Below, piece by piece: positions 10,726 through 19,920 of a stretch of DNA of 64,000 nucleotides. The DNA comes from Microbacteriaceae bacterium (GTDB taxonomy: Bacteria > Actinomycetota > Actinomycetes > Actinomycetales > Microbacteriaceae). The position numbers and the translations under genes are program-made. Position 1 is the first letter of the stretch. The number at the start of each line of letters is the position of its first letter. The DNA lies in contig JAODMO010000054.1 of the NCBI GenBank assembly GCA_025464995.1, positions 93,072 to 157,071 of the forward strand. Direction: 5' to 3'. Below the pieces are notes generated by a model. It was given only the letters and a program-made list of their open reading frames with translations. It searched no databases and was not told the DNA's origin.

Positions 10726-11658
10726 TCACGGGGCGGCGTACTGCACGTCGATCGAGTGGTCGGCGAATCCGAGCGACCGGTACAGGCCGAGGGCCGGTGC
10801 GTTGTCGCCCTCGACATACAGCGAGGCGGTGCGGATGCCGCGTTCGGCGAGCCGCGCGAGCCCGGCCCGCACGAGCCGTCGGCCCAGCCCCTCGCCCTGG
10901 CGATCCGGCGAGACCCCGACGACGTAGAACTCGCCGACGCCGTGCTCGACCTTGAGCCAGCAGTAGCCGATGAGCTCGGCTCCGTCGTGCAGCAACAGGA
11001 GGTCGGCCGCCTCGAACCACGACTCGCGCATGAGTACGTCGAGGTCGGCGCGGGTCACGCGGCCCTGCTCGGGGTGGCTCGCGAAGGCGCGGGCGTTGAG
11101 CGCGAGCCAGGCGTCGGGGTCGAAGGCGCTCGCGGCGCTGGCAACGCCGGTGCCTTGGGCGAGTAGGCCGTCCGCGGCCGTACTGAAACCCGCGTCCGTT
11201 GAGCGTTCTGGGGCCCCGATGCGGTCGCTGGGCGACCTGCTCGACCCGCCGTGACCGGGCGCGGGGGCGACTTTCACCCGCAACTGCAGCAGCTCCCGCA
11301 CCGGCACGAGCCCGCGGCTTGCCGCGAGCGCCCGGGCGGCGGGGTGATCGCCGTGGGCCCACACGCGCAGGCCCGACGGAATCCGCTCGAGCAGGGCGTC
11401 GAGCAGCTCGCCGCCGTGACCGTGCTGTCGCGCATCGGGGTCGACCACGAGCTCGGCTTCGCTCTCCGCGAGGAGGGCGGCGGCGACATCCCCGATCGCC
11501 AGAATCGTGCGCGAACCCGTCGCGAGGTCGACGAGGCTGCCGTCGGAGAAGGGCGGCTGCCCGTCGAAGCGGGTGGCCCGCTGCACGAGGGTGTCGAACC
11601 ACACCGGTTTGGCCGGCAGCTCGTGGATGCCGTGTGAAGCCGCTCCGGAGTCGGGCAT
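10726..11658 (-). CDS. mshD: mycothiol synthase MshD
   Basis: A 310-residue protein of two tandem GNAT domains. The N-terminal one is degenerate. The C-terminal one binds acetyl-CoA through RQGEGLGRRLVRAGL and ends with LYVEGDNAPALGLYRSLGF. MshD acetylates Cys-GlcN-Ins in the last step of mycothiol synthesis, the actinobacterial thiol buffer. The mshD-glnR pairing is also found in mycobacteria. The gap to glnR is 10 bases, so the two are likely one transcript. The linker between domains (about 135-165) is low-complexity. Confidence 0.92.
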   Translation of the reverse strand: MPDSGAASHGIHELPAKPVWFDTLVQRATRFDGQPPFSDGSLVDLATGSRTILAIGDVAAALLAESEAELVVDPDARQHGHGGELLDALLERIPSGLRVWAHGDHPAARALAASRGLVPVRELLQLRVKVAPAPGHGGSSRSPSDRIGAPERSTDAGFSTAADGLLAQGTGVASAASAFDPDAWLALNARAFASHPEQGRVTRADLDVLMRESWFEAADLLLLHDGAELIGYCWLKVEHGVGEFYVVGVSPDRQGEGLGRRLVRAGLARLAERGIRTASLYVEGDNAPALGLYRSLGFADHSIDVQYAAP

Positions 11659-11668
11659 GGGGTACCGG

Positions 11669-12361
11669 TCAGTTGGCGAGCGGCGCGGGGAAGCGCTCGT
11701 TTTCGTCTTCGTAGACGTTGAAGCGGTAGCCGACGTTGCGCACCGTGCCGATGAGCGACTCGAGGTCGCCGAGCTTCGCGCGCAAACGACGGACGTGCAC
11801 GTCGACGGTGCGTGTGCCGCCGAAGTAGTCGTAACCCCACACCTCGCTCAACAGCTGTTCGCGGGTGAAGACGCGGGAGGGGTGCGTGGCGAGGAAGCGC
11901 AGCAGCTCGAACTCTTTGAACGTGAGGTCGAGCGGCTTGCCGTGCACCTTCGCTGAGTAGCTCGCCTCGTCGATGACGACACCGGACGCCTGGATCTTGC
12001 TGCTCGACTTGTCTTGCGCCTGGCGGCCGATGGCGAGCCGGATGCGGGCGTCGGCCTCGGCAGGCCCCGCGCCCTCGAGGATGACGTCGTCTACACCCCA
12101 GTCGGCGCTGACCGCGGTGAGGCCGCCCTCGGTGAGGATCAGGATGAGGGGAACCGTGACGCCGGTGGTGTGCAGGATCTTGCACAGCGACTTCGAGCTG
12201 GCGAGATCGAAGCGGGCGTCGATGAAGATGAGGTCGCACGTGGGCGCGGTGATGAGCGAAGCCGGCTCGGCCGGTATCTGCCGAGTTTTATGACTCAGTA
12301 GCCCCAATGCGGGGAGTACGTCATCGTCGCCCGCAGAGGTCAGGATAAGCAGCTGCGCCAC
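11669..12361 (-). CDS. glnR: GlnR-type OmpR-family transcriptional regulator
   Basis: A 230-residue regulator with an atypical receiver domain (residues 1-115; [48 protein letters not shown]) and a winged-helix DNA-binding domain (about 130-220; [30 protein letters not shown]). The receiver lacks the usual acidic pair and switch residues, as in GlnR, which works as a phosphorylation-independent dimer controlling nitrogen genes. Position next to mshD supports the assignment. It is divergent from the small membrane protein at 12413. Confidence 0.88.
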   Translation of the reverse strand: MAQLLILTSAGDDDVLPALGLLSHKTRQIPAEPASLITAPTCDLIFIDARFDLASSKSLCKILHTTGVTVPLILILTEGGLTAVSADWGVDDVILEGAGPAEADARIRLAIGRQAQDKSSSKIQASGVVIDEASYSAKVHGKPLDLTFKEFELLRFLATHPSRVFTREQLLSEVWGYDYFGGTRTVDVHVRRLRAKLGDLESLIGTVRNVGYRFNVYEDENERFPAPLAN

Positions 12362-12400
12362 GGGTCCTCCAAAGTGCCTGCGCCCAGTCTACAAGCGCCT

Positions 12401-12406
12401 TAAGAT
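12401..12406 (+). promoter_or_regulatory. leaderless -10 element (TAAGAT)
   Basis: TAAGAT ends 6 nt before GTG 12413, with no ribosome-binding site between, pointing to leaderless expression of the small membrane protein and probably of the downstream genes. Confidence 0.5.
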
Positions 12407-12412
12407 TGCTTC

Positions 12413-12670
12413 GTGACCTGGCAGCTAGCAAGCATCCTCCCCGTGTGGGCCGTCGCGATCATCGGTGCGGTGCTGATCGGGCTGATCGCCCACCCCGACC
12501 ACTACTTCGCGTGGGTCGCCATCGTGTTCGCAGTCACGGTCATCGGCGCCTTCGTGGTGCAGCTGGCGATCCGCCGCAAGGAGGGCTTCGTCTCGCGCGT
12601 CATGACGTCGACCGGAGGTGCCCTCGTGGTGCTCGCCGCGGCATCCGTGGTCTTCCTCGTCATTTCCTGA
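12413..12670 (+). CDS. small integral membrane protein (85 aa)
   Basis: Hydrophobic throughout, with three predicted transmembrane helices (about 8-26, 33-53 and 66-84) separated by a His-Pro-Asp turn and a basic QLAIRRKEGF loop. No enzyme motif is present. Similar short membrane proteins precede the nitrobindin-like gene in related actinobacteria, so it may share an operon with the next two genes. Function unknown. Confidence 0.75.
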   Translation: MTWQLASILPVWAVAIIGAVLIGLIAHPDHYFAWVAIVFAVTVIGAFVVQLAIRRKEGFVSRVMTSTGGALVVLAAASVVFLVIS

Positions 12671-12717
12671 TCCTGTCGCGCCGTGCGGGTACCGGCCCCA
12701 GCGGTTAGGCTGGAGTC

Positions 12718-12828
12718 ATGATCGTCGCCCTGGAACTCTTCTACACCGGACTCCTCGTGCTGGCGAGCCTCGCGATCGCGTACACGTCGGTCGTCGTGCT
12801 CTACAACCTCTTCCGTGGCCAGCGCTGA
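12718..12828 (+). CDS. 36-residue single-span membrane microprotein
   Basis: An ORF starts at ATG 12718 and ends at TGA 12826-12828. It encodes one transmembrane helix (about residues 8-30) with a basic FRGQR tail. GGAG lies four bases before the start. Its end overlaps the GTG start of the nitrobindin-like gene by 14 nt, so the two are translationally linked. Codon composition is like that of its neighbours. It is too short for most gene finders. Function unknown; it might anchor or couple expression of the next gene. Confidence 0.6.
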   Translation: MIVALELFYTGLLVLASLAIAYTSVVVLYNLFRGQR

Positions 12829-13471
12829 GCGCGCCTCCGATGATGGGCAGGGCCGCAGCGTGATCGAGCTCAACGCCGATCTTCCCGCCGAGCTCGTTCC
12901 GCTCTCCTGGCTCATCGGGCTCTGGGAGGGCACGGGCGTCGTGCACTACGCCGTCGGCGACGAGGTGCGCGAGCACGAGTTCGGGCAGCGGCTCAGTTTC
13001 ACCCACGACGGCCTGCCGTACCTCAACTACACGTCGTACACCTGGTCACTCAACCCCTCGGCAGGGCACGAGGCCGGCTCGACCCACGTCGTCGAGACGG
13101 GCTACTGGCGGCTCAGCCGCCCCTCGCACGAGGGCGACGCCGGGCCGGCGATGCTTCCGGGCGTCGGTGCGAAGCCCTACGCCGACGCCGAGTCGGTCGA
13201 GGCCCTGCGCAACAACGACGGCGGCTTCGACATCGAGGTCTCCCTCGTACATCCGCTCGGGGTCAGCGAGCTCTACGTCGGCCAGATCACGGGTCCGCGC
13301 ATCGACTTGGCGACGGATGCCGTGCTGCGCACGGCCTCGGCCAAGGAGTATTCGGCGGCGACGCGCATGTACGGCCTCGTCGAGGGCCGACTGTTGTGGG
13401 CCTGGGACATCGCCGCGCTCGGCCAGGACCTGCGCACCCATTCCTCGGGGAGCCTCTCCCGTGTCGAATAA
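12815..13471 (+). CDS. nitrobindin-like (FABP/THAP4) heme-binding beta-barrel protein
   Basis: A 218-residue protein. From about residue 25 it follows the nitrobindin pattern: LSWLIGLWEGTGVVHY, then YLNYTSYTW, ETGYWR, and the C-terminal MYGLVEGRLLWAWDIAALGQDL with THSSGSL. Family members form a ten-stranded barrel that binds ferric heme and may react with NO or peroxynitrite. GTG 12815 overlaps the microprotein. The 3' end overlaps the ygfZ start by 11 nt, indicating a tight operon. Confidence 0.85.
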   Translation: MASAERASDDGQGRSVIELNADLPAELVPLSWLIGLWEGTGVVHYAVGDEVREHEFGQRLSFTHDGLPYLNYTSYTWSLNPSAGHEAGSTHVVETGYWRLSRPSHEGDAGPAMLPGVGAKPYADAESVEALRNNDGGFDIEVSLVHPLGVSELYVGQITGPRIDLATDAVLRTASAKEYSAATRMYGLVEGRLLWAWDIAALGQDLRTHSSGSLSRVE

Positions 13472-14540
13472 TACCTCACCCTTCGAGTCGCTGCCGGGCG
13501 CCGTCGGATCCCCGCCCCAGCACTACGGCAACCCGCTCGGCGAGCAGAAGCTGCTTGCCTCCGGCGCCGCGGTCGTCGACCTCGGACACCGCGGCATCGT
13601 CGCCGTGAGCGGCCCCGACCGGCTGAGCTGGCTCGACTCGCTCACCTCGCAGTCGATCAAGGGCCTGCAGCCCGGCCAGTCGAGCGAGACGCTGCAGCTC
13701 GACGTCAATGGGCGGCTCGAGTACGCCATGCGCGTCGTCGACGACGGCGAGACGACGTGGCTGCTCGTGGATGCCGCGGAGGCCGAGGGACTCCTCGCCT
13801 GGCTCAGCAAGATGCGCTTCATGCTGCGCGTCGAGCTCGCCGACCGCAGCGCCGACTTCTCGACCATCGGTGCGCTCGGCACATCGCCGGTCGAGCCCGC
13901 TGTGCCCCACGGCGTGCCGCTCGTCTGGCGCGACCCCTGGGCCGCGGTCGCGCAGGGCGGCCACCAGTACTCGACCGTGGCCGAGCATCCCGGCACCGCG
14001 TGGACGTACAGCGAGACGCTCGTCGACGCGGCCGGTCTCGCCGCGGCATCCACCTTGCCCGTCGCGGGAACGCTCGCGCTCGACGCCCTGCGCATCGCCG
14101 CGTGGCGGCCGCGACTGGCCACGGAGGGCGACGAGCGCACGATCCCGCACGAGCTCGACTGGCTGCGCTCAGCCGTGCACCTCACCAAGGGCTGCTATCG
14201 CGGCCAGGAGACGGTGGCGAAGGTGCACAACCTCGGGCACCCGCCGCGCCGACTCGTGATGCTGCACCTCGACGGGTCTGACGGCGTACTGCCTGCGCCC
14301 GGCGACGCGGTGATGCTCGGAGACGACTCCGTCGGCAGCATCACCTCGAGCGCCCTGCACTTCGAGCTCGGCCCGATCGCGCTCGCCGTGATCAAGCGCA
14401 CCGTCGAGCACGATGCCGTGCTCGACGTCCTCTCCGACGGAATCCGCATCGCCGCGGCACAAGAAGTGATCGTGCCGCGTGACGCGGGCGCCGAGGCCAA
14501 CGTGCCCCGGCTGCCGCGACTCGGGGCCGTCCGCCGCTGA
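13461..14540 (+). CDS. ygfZ: folate-binding Fe-S cluster repair protein YgfZ
   Basis: A 359-residue member of the GcvT-like tetrahydrofolate-binding family. The signature KGCYRGQE is present at about residues 236-243 (LTKGCYRGQETVAKVHN) and includes the conserved Cys. The N-terminal fold (DRLSWLDSLTSQ, FMLRVELADRS) matches YgfZ, which helps maintain iron-sulfur proteins such as MiaB under oxidative stress. GTG 13461 lies inside the end of the preceding gene. The frame is open further upstream but that part is antisense-like shadow. Confidence 0.9.
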   Translation: MSNNTSPFESLPGAVGSPPQHYGNPLGEQKLLASGAAVVDLGHRGIVAVSGPDRLSWLDSLTSQSIKGLQPGQSSETLQLDVNGRLEYAMRVVDDGETTWLLVDAAEAEGLLAWLSKMRFMLRVELADRSADFSTIGALGTSPVEPAVPHGVPLVWRDPWAAVAQGGHQYSTVAEHPGTAWTYSETLVDAAGLAAASTLPVAGTLALDALRIAAWRPRLATEGDERTIPHELDWLRSAVHLTKGCYRGQETVAKVHNLGHPPRRLVMLHLDGSDGVLPAPGDAVMLGDDSVGSITSSALHFELGPIALAVIKRTVEHDAVLDVLSDGIRIAAAQEVIVPRDAGAEANVPRLPRLGAVRR

Positions 14541-14542
14541 CC

Positions 14543-15664
14543 GTGTCGCCCGCGACGCCCTCGTCGGCTGACCGGCTGCGCCGCTTTGAGCGCAGCATGC
14601 GTCGTCGCCTCGACGTGAAGATCGCGGTGAAGCGGGCCTGGAACTCCCTTCCCGCCGCCCTGCAGATCGTCGTCGCCGTTGTCGGCAGCTACGCGTTCGC
14701 CCACTACGTGCTCGGCCACTCCGTGCCGCTGCTCGCCATGACGGTGGTCGTCTCCACGCTCGGATTCGGCCGGGACGCACGACCTCGACGGGTGTTCGAC
14801 TCGGTTGTCGGCATTCTCATCGGCATCCTGTTCAGCGAGGTGCTGTTCACGTTCCTCGGCAGCGGGATCTGGCAGATCGCGATCATCCTGTTCCTCACCT
14901 TCGTCGTCGCGCGACTCGTTTCGCCGAGCGCCGCGTTCGCGGCGGCCGCGGGCGTGCAGTCGCTGCTCGTGATGATGCTGCCCGCCCCCGACGGGGGAGT
15001 GCTCGTGCGCAGCGTCGACGGTCTCGTCGGCGGGGTCGTCGCGCTGCTCGTGACGGCGCTCGTGCCGCGTGACCCGCGTGCGATCGCCCGTCGCGATGCC
15101 GGCCGGCTGCTGTCCACCCTCGCCGAGTCGTTCGATGCGCTGCTCGACGGACTGCGAACGGGGGATGAGGCGGCCGCGGGCCTCGCCGTCGAGAGGCTGC
15201 GCCGCACCCAGCCGCTCGTCGACGACTGGAACGCGTCCCTCGACTCGGCACTGTCGATCGCGCGCATCTCGCCGTTCCTGCGGCGGCACCTGACCGCGCT
15301 GCGCCACCAGGCGCGCGTGCTGCACGGCCTCGACATGGCGGCGCGGCACCTGCGGGTTCTCGATCGGCGGGTCTCATTCCTGCTGCGCGACGGCGTCGCC
15401 CGTCCCGAGCTCGCCGCGCTGCTCGCCGAGATCGACACGAGCATCGCGCTGCTCGGCGCGAGCATCGACGAGGAGGGCAGGGCGGGGGATGCCGCGGCGG
15501 TGCTCGAGGCGATCGCGCCGCGGCTCGACCCGGCGGTCATCGTGCCGGGGGCGCCCGTCACCGAGACGATCATCGTGCTGCTCAGCCGGCCGCTCGTGGT
15601 CGACCTGCTCATTGCGACGGGCCGCTCGGGCGATGAGGCGCGCGCTCTGCTGCCCGAGGTGTAG
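14543..15664 (+). CDS. FUSC-family membrane protein (aromatic acid exporter-like)
   Basis: A 373-residue protein. The N-terminal half (about 30-175) has five or six transmembrane helices (ALQIVVAVVGSYAFAHYVLG, IAIILFLTFVVARLVSPS, LVGGVVALLVTALVPRDPR). The C-terminal half is a cytoplasmic helical domain rich in Arg, Leu and Asp. This is the half-size layout of the FUSC/ArAE superfamily, whose better-known members export aromatic or fusaric acids. It starts 2 bases after ygfZ. Substrate unknown. Confidence 0.75.
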   Translation: MSPATPSSADRLRRFERSMRRRLDVKIAVKRAWNSLPAALQIVVAVVGSYAFAHYVLGHSVPLLAMTVVVSTLGFGRDARPRRVFDSVVGILIGILFSEVLFTFLGSGIWQIAIILFLTFVVARLVSPSAAFAAAAGVQSLLVMMLPAPDGGVLVRSVDGLVGGVVALLVTALVPRDPRAIARRDAGRLLSTLAESFDALLDGLRTGDEAAAGLAVERLRRTQPLVDDWNASLDSALSIARISPFLRRHLTALRHQARVLHGLDMAARHLRVLDRRVSFLLRDGVARPELAALLAEIDTSIALLGASIDEEGRAGDAAAVLEAIAPRLDPAVIVPGAPVTETIIVLLSRPLVVDLLIATGRSGDEARALLPEV

Positions 15665-15671
15665 CCGCCGC

Positions 15672-16463
15672 TCAGCGGCCCCAGTCGAAGCCGTTCGGCG
15701 CCACCGCCGGCCACGCGACGGTGAGCTCGCCGAGCCTCCACCGCGCCTTGGTGCCGAGCACCGGCCACCCCTCGTCGCGCAGCGCCGCCGCGGTCGCGAT
15801 CCAGCGCTGGCTCGGCGCGTAGGTGGAGAGTGGCGCGTTGTACTGCCAGTGCCGGTCGAGCGCGCGCAGGTACTCGTGCACCCTCTCGCCGTCGACGTTG
15901 CGGTGGATCAGCACTTTCGGCAGCCGCTCGGCCACGATCGACGGTTTGTCGAGTCCGGCGAGCCGCAGCGACACGGTGAGCGATTGCGGGCCGGCGGCCG
16001 TGACATCCACCCAACTGGCCACCCGTCCGACCTCGTTGCAGGTGCCCTCGACAAGCACGCCGCCGGGCTGCAGGCGGTCGACACAGCGGTGCCAGTTCTC
16101 GAGCACGAGCGACTCGTCGTACTGCCGCAGCACGTTGAGCGCACGGATGACCGCGGCGCGACGCCCATCGGGCAGCGGAACCTCGAACCCGCCGAGCCGG
16201 AAGCTCACGCCCGGCCGCTTCGACAGGTTCGCGTGGGCGACGCGTGCCGGGTCGATCTCGATGCCGATCACCTCGACGTCTGGGCGCACGCGCGACAGGC
16301 GCTGGAGCAGTTCGAGACTGGTGGTGGCGGATGCCCCGTAGCCGAGATCGACCACGAGCGGGTCACTCGCCCGGCGCAGCGCGGGCAGCGTCGCGATCCA
16401 GCGATCGACCCTGCGCAACCTGTTGGTGCCCGTCGTGCCGCGCGTGATCGAACCGATGGGCAT
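15672..16463 (-). CDS. class I SAM-dependent methyltransferase-like protein
   Basis: A 263-residue protein with a Rossmann methyltransferase core: motif I VVDLGYGASATTSLELL (about 37-53), the acidic strand end VIGIEIDPAR that would bind the SAM ribose, and the hydrophobic strand GGVLVEGTCNEVGR. The C-terminal domain (about 170-263) is less familiar. Convergent with the FUSC gene and divergent from gpmA. Target unknown. Confidence 0.75.
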   Translation of the reverse strand: MPIGSITRGTTGTNRLRRVDRWIATLPALRRASDPLVVDLGYGASATTSLELLQRLSRVRPDVEVIGIEIDPARVAHANLSKRPGVSFRLGGFEVPLPDGRRAAVIRALNVLRQYDESLVLENWHRCVDRLQPGGVLVEGTCNEVGRVASWVDVTAAGPQSLTVSLRLAGLDKPSIVAERLPKVLIHRNVDGERVHEYLRALDRHWQYNAPLSTYAPSQRWIATAAALRDEGWPVLGTKARWRLGELTVAWPAVAPNGFDWGR

Positions 16464-16501
16464 GATCCAAGCCTAGGCGGCGGGTCGGTAGGCTGATTCC
16501 C

Positions 16502-17245
16502 ATGACTTACACGCTCATCCTCCTGCGCCATGGCAACTCCGACTGGAACCAGAAGAACCTCTTCACCGGTTGGGTGGACGTGCGACTGAGCGACCAGGGC
16601 GTCGAGGAGGCTCGCCGGGCCGGCGAACTGCTCGCGGCATCCGGTCTCACCCCCGAGATCCTGTACACGAGCGTTCTCACCCGCGCGATCCAGACCGCGA
16701 ACCTCGCGCTCGAGGTCGCCGACCGGCTGTGGATCCCGGTGAAGCGCACGTGGCGCCTCAACGAGCGCCACTACGGAGCGCTGCAGGGACTCGACAAGGC
16801 GGAGACGCTGGAGAAGTTCGGGCCCGAGAAGTTCATGGAGTGGCGACGCAGCTTCGACGTGCCGCCGCCGCCCCTCGACGACGACGCCGAGTACAGCCAG
16901 GTGGGCGACGAGCGCTACGTCGGCATCGACGGCGAACTGCCCCGCACCGAGAGCCTCAAGCTCGTCATCGACCGCATGCTTCCGTACTGGGAGAGCGACA
17001 TCACCGTCGACCTCGCCGCGGGCAAGACGGTGCTCGTGACGGCACACGGCAACTCGCTGCGTGCGCTCATCAAGCACCTCGACGGCATCAGCGACGCCGA
17101 CATCTCCGAACTCAACGTTCCCACCGGCATCCCGCTCGTCTACGAGCTCGACGACGATTTCGTGCCGGTCAAGCCCGCGTACTACCTCGACCCGGAGGCA
17201 GCGGCCGCGGGTGCCGCGGCGGTGGCGAATCAGGGCAAGAAGTAG
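16502..17245 (+). CDS. gpmA: 2,3-bisphosphoglycerate-dependent phosphoglycerate mutase
   Basis: A 247-residue glycolytic enzyme interconverting 3- and 2-phosphoglycerate. The phosphohistidine motif [10 protein letters not shown] (His10) is followed by [27 protein letters not shown] and [17 protein letters not shown] with the second catalytic His. These are diagnostic of dPGM. Length is normal, with a short Ala-rich C-terminus. It is convergent with phoU across 18 bases. Confidence 0.96.
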   Translation: MTYTLILLRHGNSDWNQKNLFTGWVDVRLSDQGVEEARRAGELLAASGLTPEILYTSVLTRAIQTANLALEVADRLWIPVKRTWRLNERHYGALQGLDKAETLEKFGPEKFMEWRRSFDVPPPPLDDDAEYSQVGDERYVGIDGELPRTESLKLVIDRMLPYWESDITVDLAAGKTVLVTAHGNSLRALIKHLDGISDADISELNVPTGIPLVYELDDDFVPVKPAYYLDPEAAAAGAAAVANQGKK

Positions 17246-17263
17246 CCTGTGCGCGCGCGGCGT

Positions 17264-17920
17264 CTAGCTGTGCGCGTGAACGGCCCAGTCGCCCGTCGCG
17301 AGGTACTGCACCTTCTTGGCGATCGACACGGCGTGGTCGGCGAAACGCTCATGGTAGCGCGAGGCCAGGGTCGCATCGACGGTGTCGACGGCCGCGCCCT
17401 TCCACGTCTCGCCCAGGACCTTGTCGAAGACGCTCAGGTGCAGGGCGTCGATGCGGTCGTCGTCGTTGCGAATCTCCTCGGCGAGACGCGTGTCTTCCGT
17501 GGTGAGCAACTCGACCAGCTTGTTGGCGATGGCGACGTCGAGCGCGCCCAGCTCGGCGAAGGTGGCGCGCAGGCTCTTCGGAACGACCTTGTCGGGAAAG
17601 CGGTAGCGGGCGAGCTGGGCGATGTGCTCAGACATGTCGCCCATGCGCTCGAGGGATGCCGAAATGCGCAGTGCGCTCACGACGATGCGAAGGTCGCGGG
17701 CGACCGGCTGCTGGCGGGCGAGGATGTTGATGGCCAGCTCGTCGAGCTGGAGGGCGGCGACGTCGATCTTCTCGTCGTCGGCGATGACGGTCTCGGCCAG
17801 GGAGACGTTGGAGTCGTTGAACGCGCGGGTGGCGTTATCGATGGAGGCGGCAACCAGGGTCGCGATCTCGATAAGACGCTCCTGGACTTCTCGGAGCTCC
17901 TGCTGGAATACCTCGCGCAC
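17264..17920 (-). CDS. phoU: phosphate signalling regulator PhoU
   Basis: A 218-residue all-helical protein with the two tandem PhoU three-helix repeats. Metal-binding acidic motifs appear at DDEKIDVAALQLDELA (first repeat) and NDDDRIDALHLSVFD (second), each followed by the conserved LERMGD or ERFADHA helix. PhoU links the Pst transporter to the sensor kinase and damps the Pho response. It is divergent from senX3-regX3 with a PHO-box-like array between, so its own control by RegX3 is likely. Confidence 0.95.
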   Translation of the reverse strand: MREVFQQELREVQERLIEIATLVAASIDNATRAFNDSNVSLAETVIADDEKIDVAALQLDELAINILARQQPVARDLRIVVSALRISASLERMGDMSEHIAQLARYRFPDKVVPKSLRATFAELGALDVAIANKLVELLTTEDTRLAEEIRNDDDRIDALHLSVFDKVLGETWKGAAVDTVDATLASRYHERFADHAVSIAKKVQYLATGDWAVHAHS

Positions 17921-17980
17921 GTTTTGTCCCTTTCGCTGCGGGCATGGTCAATCCCGCACAGTTCATAGCAGACTGCCCCC

Positions 17981-18013
17981 GCCAGGTGAACAGCGGGTGT
18001 TGGGAGGCTGAAC
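17981..18013 (-). promoter_or_regulatory. PHO-box-like 11-nt repeat array between phoU and senX3
   Basis: Three units in 11-nt register lie at 17981-17991, 17992-18002 and 18003-18013, ending in GGTGAAC, GGTGTTG and GCTGAAC on the plus strand (GTTCACC-like on the minus). Orientation and repeat length match the box upstream of pstS. It probably serves phoU and may autoregulate senX3-regX3. Confidence 0.6.
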
Positions 18014-18073
18014 ACTGGACGAAGCGCACTGGGCATCCGGGCCCGGCAGTGAGTCCACCTGTCAAGTTGTAAC

Positions 18074-18079
18074 TAACCT
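18074..18079 (+). promoter_or_regulatory. leaderless -10 element (TAACCT) for senX3
   Basis: TAACCT is followed by exactly 7 nt and the senX3 ATG, with no Shine-Dalgarno sequence. Transcription is expected to begin at the A of the start codon. Confidence 0.5.
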
Positions 18080-18086
18080 AGTCGCT

Positions 18087-19238
18087 ATGGACTCCGAATG
18101 GCTGGTGCCCTTGTCGCTTGTCTTCGGGTTTGTCGTCGGAGCCGGCATGGTCGCGATCGTGGTGCTGGCCGCCAACCGCGGACAGCGCGCTGTCGCCGTG
18201 GTGAGCTCGGCCGTGCCCGACGGGGTGGATGCCGTCATTGATGCGCTCGAGTCGGCCGGAGTCGTTCTGGATCCCTCCAACAACGTCGTCAAGGTAAGTC
18301 CAGGAGCGCTCGCCTTCGGGCTCGTCTCACAGCAGTCTCTCGTGCACCCGCAGCTCGTGCGCCTCGTCGACCGGGTGCGCCGCTCGGGCGAGTCGATCAC
18401 CGAGGAGGTGCATCTGCCGCGCGGCCCGTTCGGCGACGCCAACCTCTACCTCTTCGTGCGGGTGGCGCGGCTCGGGGCCCGCTACATCCTGTTGCTCGCG
18501 GAAGACCGCACGGAGGCGTACCGCCTCGATGACGTCCGCCGCGACTTCGTGGCGAACATCAGCCACGAGCTCAAGACGCCCATCGGGGCGGTCGGCCTGC
18601 TGGCGGAGGCGCTCTCCTTCGCCGCCGACGACGCCGATCAGGTGCGAAAGTTCGCGAAACGGCTCACCAAGGAGTCGGAGCGACTCGCCCGCATCACGCA
18701 GGAGATCATCGAGCTCTCGCGGCTGCAGGCGGCGGATGCGCTGGCCAAGCCGGAGCTCGTGTCGATCGACAACGTGATCTCGCTCGCGATCGACCAGAAT
18801 CGGGTCGCGGCAGACGCGCAATCGGTGCAGCTCGTGAGCGGCGGCCAGAAGCGCACGACGGTCTACGGTGACGAGGCGCTCCTCGTGGTCGCGCTGCACA
18901 ACCTCATCGCCAACGCCATCCAGTACTCGACGTCGCCGGCCCGCGTCGGCATCGGGGTGAGCCGATCCGGCGGCATCGTCGAGATCGCCGTGACCGACCA
19001 GGGAATCGGTATCCCGGATGAGGACCTCGATCGCGTCTTCGAGCGGTTCTTCCGCATCGACCCGGCGCGCAGTCGCAACACCGGCGGTTCGGGGCTCGGC
19101 CTCAGCATCGTCAAGCACGTCGCCCACAACCATGGCGGTGATGTTCGCGTCTGGTCACAGCTGGGCAGCGGGTCCACCTTCACCATCCGACTGCCGGAAG
19201 CGAACGACGCCACCACCCGCCCAGGAGAAGAACAATGA
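18087..19238 (+). CDS. senX3: phosphate-sensing histidine kinase SenX3
   Basis: A 383-residue sensor with an N-terminal transmembrane segment (about 6-29) and no large extracytoplasmic loop. A PAS-like region (about 45-140) follows, then a HisKA domain with phosphoacceptor His160 in NISHELKTPIG, and a HATPase domain (NLIANAIQYS, DQGIGIPDEDLDRVF, GSGLGLSIVKH). It autophosphorylates and passes phosphate to RegX3 when phosphate is scarce, presumably through Pst and PhoU. The stop overlaps the regX3 start (ATGA). Confidence 0.94.
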   Translation: MDSEWLVPLSLVFGFVVGAGMVAIVVLAANRGQRAVAVVSSAVPDGVDAVIDALESAGVVLDPSNNVVKVSPGALAFGLVSQQSLVHPQLVRLVDRVRRSGESITEEVHLPRGPFGDANLYLFVRVARLGARYILLLAEDRTEAYRLDDVRRDFVANISHELKTPIGAVGLLAEALSFAADDADQVRKFAKRLTKESERLARITQEIIELSRLQAADALAKPELVSIDNVISLAIDQNRVAADAQSVQLVSGGQKRTTVYGDEALLVVALHNLIANAIQYSTSPARVGIGVSRSGGIVEIAVTDQGIGIPDEDLDRVFERFFRIDPARSRNTGGSGLGLSIVKHVAHNHGGDVRVWSQLGSGSTFTIRLPEANDATTRPGEEQ

Positions 19239-19915
19239 CATCGATCCTCATCGTCGAAGACGAGCCTTCGCTCAGCGAGCCGCTCGCCTACCTGCTCGAG
19301 CGTGAGGGGTACGAGACCACGATCGTCGCCGACGGGCTCGCGGCCGTCGCCGCCTTCGACCGCAACGGCGCCGACCTGGTGCTGCTCGACCTCATGCTGC
19401 CCGGGCTGTCGGGCACCGAGGTGTGCCGGGAGATCCGCACGCGGTCGACCGTGCCGATCATCATGCTCACCGCGAAAGACAGCGAGATCGATATCGTGGT
19501 CGGTCTCGAGCTGGGTGCCGACGACTACGTGACCAAGCCGTACTCGACGCGCGAGCTGCTCGCGCGCATCCGGGCGGTGCTCCGCCGTCGCATCGAGGTC
19601 GAGGACGACCGCGAATCGGTGCTCGAGGCCGGCTCGGTGCGCATGGACATCGAGAGGCACACCGTGTCGGTCGATGGCGTGGAGACGGCGATGCCTCTCA
19701 AGGAGTTCGAGCTGCTCGAACTGCTGCTGCGCAACTCGGGCCGCGTGCTCACCCGCGGCCAGCTGATCGACCGGGTGTGGGGCGCTGACTACTTCGGCGA
19801 CACCAAGACGCTCGACGTGCACATCAAGCGCATCCGTTCGCGCATCGAGAAGGTGCCGTCGGAACCCACGATGCTCGTGACAGTGCGCGGACTGGGCTAC
19901 CGTTTCGAGGCGTAG
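19235..19915 (+). CDS. regX3: phosphate response regulator RegX3
   Basis: A 226-residue OmpR-family regulator. The receiver domain carries the acidic pair EDE (8-10), phosphoacceptor Asp52 (LVLLDLMLPG) and the switch Lys in YVTKPYS. The winged helix (about 130-225) has LKEFELLELLLRNSGRVL and LDVHIKRIRSRIE. It should bind the PHO boxes upstream of pstS and between phoU and senX3. It forms a translationally coupled pair with senX3 and ends at a strong terminator. Confidence 0.95.
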   Translation: MTSILIVEDEPSLSEPLAYLLEREGYETTIVADGLAAVAAFDRNGADLVLLDLMLPGLSGTEVCREIRTRSTVPIIMLTAKDSEIDIVVGLELGADDYVTKPYSTRELLARIRAVLRRRIEVEDDRESVLEAGSVRMDIERHTVSVDGVETAMPLKEFELLELLLRNSGRVLTRGQLIDRVWGADYFGDTKTLDVHIKRIRSRIEKVPSEPTMLVTVRGLGYRFEA

Positions 19916-19920
19916 GCCGC

